A stretch of DNA of 64,000 nt, taken from NCBI GenBank assembly GCA_964528755.1, contig CAZGWN010000003.1, forward strand, positions 1-64,000, given 5' to 3'. Position numbers and translations under genes: made by a program. Source of the DNA: Raineyella sp964528755 (GTDB taxonomy: Bacteria > Actinomycetota > Actinomycetes > Propionibacteriales > Propionibacteriaceae). Below the pieces are notes generated by a model, which worked only from the letters and a program-made list of their open reading frames with translations, searched no databases and had not been told where the DNA came from. Of this stretch, positions 60,516 through 64,000 are shown in pieces (within the stretch, counting starts at the first letter, position 1; each line of letters starts with the position of its first letter).

Positions 60516-62198
60516 TCAGTCGCGGGTCAGCCGGCGGTGTGTCGTCCGGTGCGGGCGGGCCGCCTCCTCGCCGAGCCGGTCGATCTTGTTCTTCTCGTAG
60601 TCGGCGAAGTTGCCCTGGAACCAGTACCACTGCGCCGGGTCGTCGTCGGTGCCCTCCCAGGCGAGGATGTGGGTGGCGACCCGGTCCAGGAACCACCGGT
60701 CGTGGGAGATCACCACGGCGCAGCCGGGGAAGTCCAGCAGGGCGTCCTCCAGCGACTGCAGCGTCTCCACGTCCAGATCGTTGGTCGGCTCGTCGAGCAG
60801 CAACAGGTTGCCGCCCATCTTCAGGGTGAGCGCCAGGTTCAGCCGGTTGCGCTCGCCACCCGACAGCATCCCCGCCTTCTTCTGCTGGTCGGGCCCCTTG
60901 AAGCCGAACGAGGCCACGTACGCCCGGGACGGCTCCTCGAAGTTGGCCACCTTGATGAAGTCCAGTCCGTCCGACACGACCTCCCAGACGTTCTTGTCCG
61001 GCGCGATCCCGGAGCGGCCCTGATCGACGTAGGAGATCTTCACGGTCGACCCGACGTGCAGGCTCCCGGTGTCGGGAGTCTCCTGGCCGACGATCATCTT
61101 GAACAGGGTCGACTTGCCGACGCCGTTGGGCCCGACGATCCCGACGATGCCGGCCCGGGGCAGCTCGAAGCCGAGCCCGTCGAACAGCTCCCGCCCGTCG
61201 AACGCCTTGTGGACGTCGGTGACGGTCAGCACGTCGTTGCCCAGCCGGGGCCCCGGCGGGATGTTGATCTCGGAGGTGTCGAGTTTACGGTTGCGCTCCG
61301 CCTCGGCGGCGAGCTCCTCGTAGCGGGCCAGTCGCGCCCGGTTCTTGGCCTGGCGGGCCTTGGGGCTGGACCGCACCCACTCGAGTTCCTTCTCCAGGAT
61401 CTTGGCCCGCTTGGCGTCCTTCTGACCCTCGATCTGGAGCCGCTTGCGTTTGGTCTCCAGGTAGGTGGAGTAGTTGCCCTCGTACGGGATCAGGTGACCC
61501 CGGTCGACCTCGGCGATCCAGCTCGTGACGTTGTCCAGGAAGTACCGGTCGTGGGTGACCGCCAGCACCGCTCCGGGATAGGTCTTCAGGTGGCCCTCCA
61601 GCCACGACACCGACTCGGCGTCCAGATGGTTGGTCGGCTCGTCGAGCAGCAGCAGACTCGGCTGCTCCAGCAGCAGCCGGCACAGCGCCACCCGGCGCCG
61701 CTCTCCCCCCGACAGGTGGTCGACGACGGCATCCGGCGGTGGGCAGCGCAGGGCGTCCATGGCCTGCTCGAGTTGGGAGTCGAGGTCCCACGCGTTGAGG
61801 GCGTCGAGGGCCGTCTGCAGCTCGCCCATCTCCGCCATCAGGGCGTCGAAATCCGCGTCGGGGTCGGCCATCGCCATCGAGACCGCGTTGAACCGGTCGA
61901 GCTTGGCCTTGGTGTCGGCGACGCCCTCCTGGATGTTCTCCAGGACGGTCTTGCCCTCGGTCAGTGGCGGCTCCTGCAGCAGGATGCCCACCGATGCATC
62001 CTTGGCCAGCATGACCTCGCCGTTGTCGGGCTGGATCAGGCCCGCCATCAGTTTCAGCAGGGTCGACTTGCCGGCGCCGTTGGGGCCCACCACGCCGATC
62101 TTGGCGTCGGGGTAGAAGGACATGGTGACGTTGTCGAGCACCACCTTGTCGCCCAGCTTCTTGCGGACGTTGTGCATGGTGCAGATGAAGTCAGCCAC
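60516..62198 (-). CDS. ettA: Energy-dependent translational throttle protein EttA (ABC-F ATPase)
   Basis: A 560-residue soluble ABC-F protein with two ATPase domains and no membrane part. Walker A sites are GPNGAGKST (about 36-44) and GPNGVGKST (about 358-366); signatures are LSGGERRRVALC and LSGGERNRLNLA. The inter-domain linker and the arm (RGHLIPYEGNYSTYLETKRK) fit EttA, which binds the ribosomal E site and gates the first elongation step by ATP/ADP ratio. Start GTG 62198. Confidence 0.96.
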   Translation of the reverse strand: MADFICTMHNVRKKLGDKVVLDNVTMSFYPDAKIGVVGPNGAGKSTLLKLMAGLIQPDNGEVMLAKDASVGILLQEPPLTEGKTVLENIQEGVADTKAKLDRFNAVSMAMADPDADFDALMAEMGELQTALDALNAWDLDSQLEQAMDALRCPPPDAVVDHLSGGERRRVALCRLLLEQPSLLLLDEPTNHLDAESVSWLEGHLKTYPGAVLAVTHDRYFLDNVTSWIAEVDRGHLIPYEGNYSTYLETKRKRLQIEGQKDAKRAKILEKELEWVRSSPKARQAKNRARLARYEELAAEAERNRKLDTSEINIPPGPRLGNDVLTVTDVHKAFDGRELFDGLGFELPRAGIVGIVGPNGVGKSTLFKMIVGQETPDTGSLHVGSTVKISYVDQGRSGIAPDKNVWEVVSDGLDFIKVANFEEPSRAYVASFGFKGPDQQKKAGMLSGGERNRLNLALTLKMGGNLLLLDEPTNDLDVETLQSLEDALLDFPGCAVVISHDRWFLDRVATHILAWEGTDDDPAQWYWFQGNFADYEKNKIDRLGEEAARPHRTTHRRLTRD

Positions 62199-62306
62199 AG
62201 GTACTCCCGAATCCTCTCGTGCCGTCGGCGGGCGCCGTTCCCGGCCGTGCGCCCCCGCCAGTATGCCAGCGGGGACGCACCGGCCCCAATCCCGAGTCGG
62301 ACAGGT

Positions 62307-62876
62307 TCAGGCGGCCTTCCCCTGCGCCGCGGCGGCATACGTCCCCGTCGCCGGGTCCCACCCTTCGGCCTCCGAGACCGTCGGGTCGTCGACGATCTCG
62401 ACCGGCCCCGTCCCGTCCTCGGTCGGCACACCCCCGGTGTCGTCCGTCCCCTCCTCGGTGTCGGTCACCTGCTCGTTCGGCTCGGTGCCGTCGGCGCGGG
62501 CCGCGTCGGTCGGGCGGGCGCGGCGGATGACGTGCACGGTGTGGCGGCCCAGGTCGGTGCCGACGGCGATGGCCTCGATCTCGTCGCGGGTGTGCACCAC
62601 CCCCTGATCGTCGGCCCATTCACTGAGCCGCAGCCGCCCGCTGACGATGGCGGTGTCACCCCTGCGCAGCGAGAGCGCGGTGTTCTGCGCCAACCGCCGC
62701 CAGCAGGTCACCCGGAACCACCGGGTCTGGCCGTCCTCCCACTGCCCCGACGTGCGATTGAGCACGCGCGGTGTGTGGGCGAGGGAGAACTCGGTGCAGG
62801 GGATCTTGTCCTGGCCGACCTCGCGCAGGCGGGGGTCGGCGCCGAGATTGCCGGTGAGAGTGATGCTGATGTCCAT
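62307..62876 (-). CDS. ssb: Single-stranded DNA-binding protein, paralogue
   Basis: A 189-residue protein. The OB fold covers about residues 1-115 (ISITLTGNLGADPRLREVGQ, TRWFRVTCWRRLAQNTALSL and RGDTAIVSGRLRLSEW). The tail is long and acidic (GTEPNEQVTDTEEGTDD) but lacks the DDDIPF-type partner-binding end of the main SSB; it ends AAAQGKAA. It is therefore probably the second, condition-specific SSB of actinobacteria. ATG 62876 has GAGGAG upstream. Confidence 0.87.
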   Translation of the reverse strand: MDISITLTGNLGADPRLREVGQDKIPCTEFSLAHTPRVLNRTSGQWEDGQTRWFRVTCWRRLAQNTALSLRRGDTAIVSGRLRLSEWADDQGVVHTRDEIEAIAVGTDLGRHTVHVIRRARPTDAARADGTEPNEQVTDTEEGTDDTGGVPTEDGTGPVEIVDDPTVSEAEGWDPATGTYAAAAQGKAA

Positions 62877-63024
62877 GAGTGCTCCTCGGTCACATCGATT
62901 GCTCGCAGACAGAGGATGGTCGGTACGCCCGTTGGCTGCCCCTCGCGGGCCGCGGCTGTGGACAAAGGTTCCGAACGCTCGTCGCCTGTGGACAAATGCG
63001 GCGGCGAACCCCGGTTCCGCGCGG

Positions 63025-64000
63025 TCAGCGGCGCGCCAGCCCCCGGCGCATCCGCCCGGCCGGCGCCTCATGGCCGACGACCGGCGCGGCGAGGATGGTC
63101 GCCAGGTTGTCCCGGGCCGTCGCATAGCGGGCCAGCTCCGCGGTGACTGGGGCCACCACGAGGTCACGAACCTCTGTGTCGATCTTGCCGAGCAGGGCCC
63201 GGCGGGCGGTGTTGACCTTCCGGCGGGCGCCGACCTCGACCCCGATCCGGCTGATGCCGCCGAGCACCAGGCCACAGACCACCGCGCCGGCGACCAGCAC
63301 CGTCGGTGCGGGCAGCCCCCACCACCGGACCGGCGGCAGCGGCGGAAGCTGGAACCAGACCAGCGCGCCGTCCGCCGCGAGCCAGCCGAGCCCGACGACC
63401 GCGACCGCGATGAGTGCCCATTGGCAGACCCGCACCACGGTCCACCACCGCCGATCGCGGTGCATCTGCAGGTTGGTCGAGCTGATCGCCCGGTCCAGCG
63501 CGTCGGGCAGGTCGGCGGCACGGGACCGGGCCGCGGCCCGTACGGCGTCCGCCCAGCCGGTCGGCATGCCCCCGGAGGCGGTCGCGCCGAGATCACGCAG
63601 GGCGCCGTCGACCTGCGCCGCGGGCACCCCCCGCGCCGGCGCCAGCGAGGTCGCCTGGACATGTGTCGGTGCGTAGCGCCCGTCGACGCCGGCCTCGATC
63701 TCACGACGCCGACGAGATCGGGGAATCGGGTCCAGATGCAGGCGGCGAAGCGGGTCGGGGCGCAGTGCCGCGATCCACGCGAGGAGCGGCCATCCGGTGG
63801 CCACCCGACCCCGTCGGCGCCACGACCGACCGACTGCCTCGGTCACGGCGGGGACACCCGCGGCCCGGGCACAGGCATGATCGAGCGCCGCGATCTCGCC
63901 GGTCCCGAGTTCGGGGGTGGCCGCCGATCCGGTGCCGGTGTCCAGTCGTTCGGCGGCAGTCCGCACGTCCACCCGCAACCGGTCCACCATCGCCTGTTTC
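63025..64000 (-). CDS. Probable YfjP-type GTPase, C-terminal part (runs off the window)
   Basis: An open frame of at least 325 residues with no start inside the window; the frame is open to base 64000. It contains GWPLLAWIAALRPDPLRRLH, two hydrophobic helices (WALIAVAVVGLGWLAADGAL and APTVLVAGAVVCGLVLGGIS) and a basic C-terminal helix (RRKVNTARRALLGKIDTEV). This layout matches the C-terminal half of dynamin/YfjP-like GTPases found near ssb-type genes in actinobacteria. The GTPase motifs would lie outside the window, so the identity is inferred. Confidence 0.6.
   Translation of the reverse strand, partial: KQAMVDRLRVDVRTAAERLDTGTGSAATPELGTGEIAALDHACARAAGVPAVTEAVGRSWRRRGRVATGWPLLAWIAALRPDPLRRLHLDPIPRSRRRREIEAGVDGRYAPTHVQATSLAPARGVPAAQVDGALRDLGATASGGMPTGWADAVRAAARSRAADLPDALDRAISSTNLQMHRDRRWWTVVRVCQWALIAVAVVGLGWLAADGALVWFQLPPLPPVRWWGLPAPTVLVAGAVVCGLVLGGISRIGVEVGARRKVNTARRALLGKIDTEVRDLVVAPVTAELARYATARDNLATILAAPVVGHEAPAGRMRRGLARR

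Overview
The window is about 64 kb of very GC-rich DNA, densely packed with short intergenic gaps, many 4-bp start/stop overlaps and frequent GTG/TTG starts. The gene content points to an actinobacterium: tandem clpP1-clpP2 next to tig and clpX, an actinobacterial-type RpiB, a relative of the mycothiol-dependent nitroreductase, DUF4233 next to folC, and many TANNNT boxes 6-7 nt upstream of start codons (leaderless mRNAs). A member of the Propionibacteriales is my best guess; I inferred this from gene order and protein style, not from any search.

Layout. 1-4236 (minus): an Mrp Na+/H+ antiporter operon (mrpD partial, mrpC, fused mrpA-mrpB) translationally coupled to ndk. 4267-6192: a 17-bp triple repeat, DUF4233 and folC. 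6308-15519 (plus): valS followed after one base by a complete four-gene Wadjet (jetABCD / mksFEBG) anti-plasmid condensin system. 15525-19941 (minus): clpX, clpP2, clpP1, tig. 20185-22982: a tRNA-Pro gene and a decayed integrated element, made of a HicA-like/HTH pair behind a promoter with two palindromic operators, a strong two-way terminator, an integrase pseudogene with at least three lesions and an unknown ORF. 23070-28667: a methyltransferase, a VIT-VWA protein with its own MerR-type regulator, and a SulP transporter.

28808-31991: a tiny Cys-rich protein, tRNA-Gly, a DUF433 antitoxin whose DUF5615 toxin has lost its middle, a beta-CASP metallo-beta-lactamase protein and a two-domain VOC protein. 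31972-37228: glycerol catabolism (SorC-type regulator divergent from glpD-glpF-glpK, with palindromes between them). 37287-40528: an ABC ATPase remnant, unknown proteins, rpiB and a DsbA-fold oxidoreductase. 40715-45424: pepN, a Nif3-family protein, DUF5130 and a small membrane protein. 45537-48945: pyrR-pyrB-pyrC coupled to a truncated haemoglobin with a repeat-encoded proline-rich N-terminus. 48974-53561: a GH13 glucosidase, a double-hotdog thioesterase and a long-chain acyl-CoA ligase. 53893-59820: a MarR regulator, a large FAD/Fe-S dehydrogenase, a ferredoxin-reductase-like protein and an IclR regulator. 59873-64000: DUF4112, ettA, an ssb paralogue and the C-terminal part of a probable YfjP-type GTPase.

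The most notable system is the intact Wadjet operon wired directly behind an essential tRNA synthetase gene. The most informative accessory features are the decayed tRNA-Pro element with its still intact autoregulated small-gene module, and the orphaned antitoxin.
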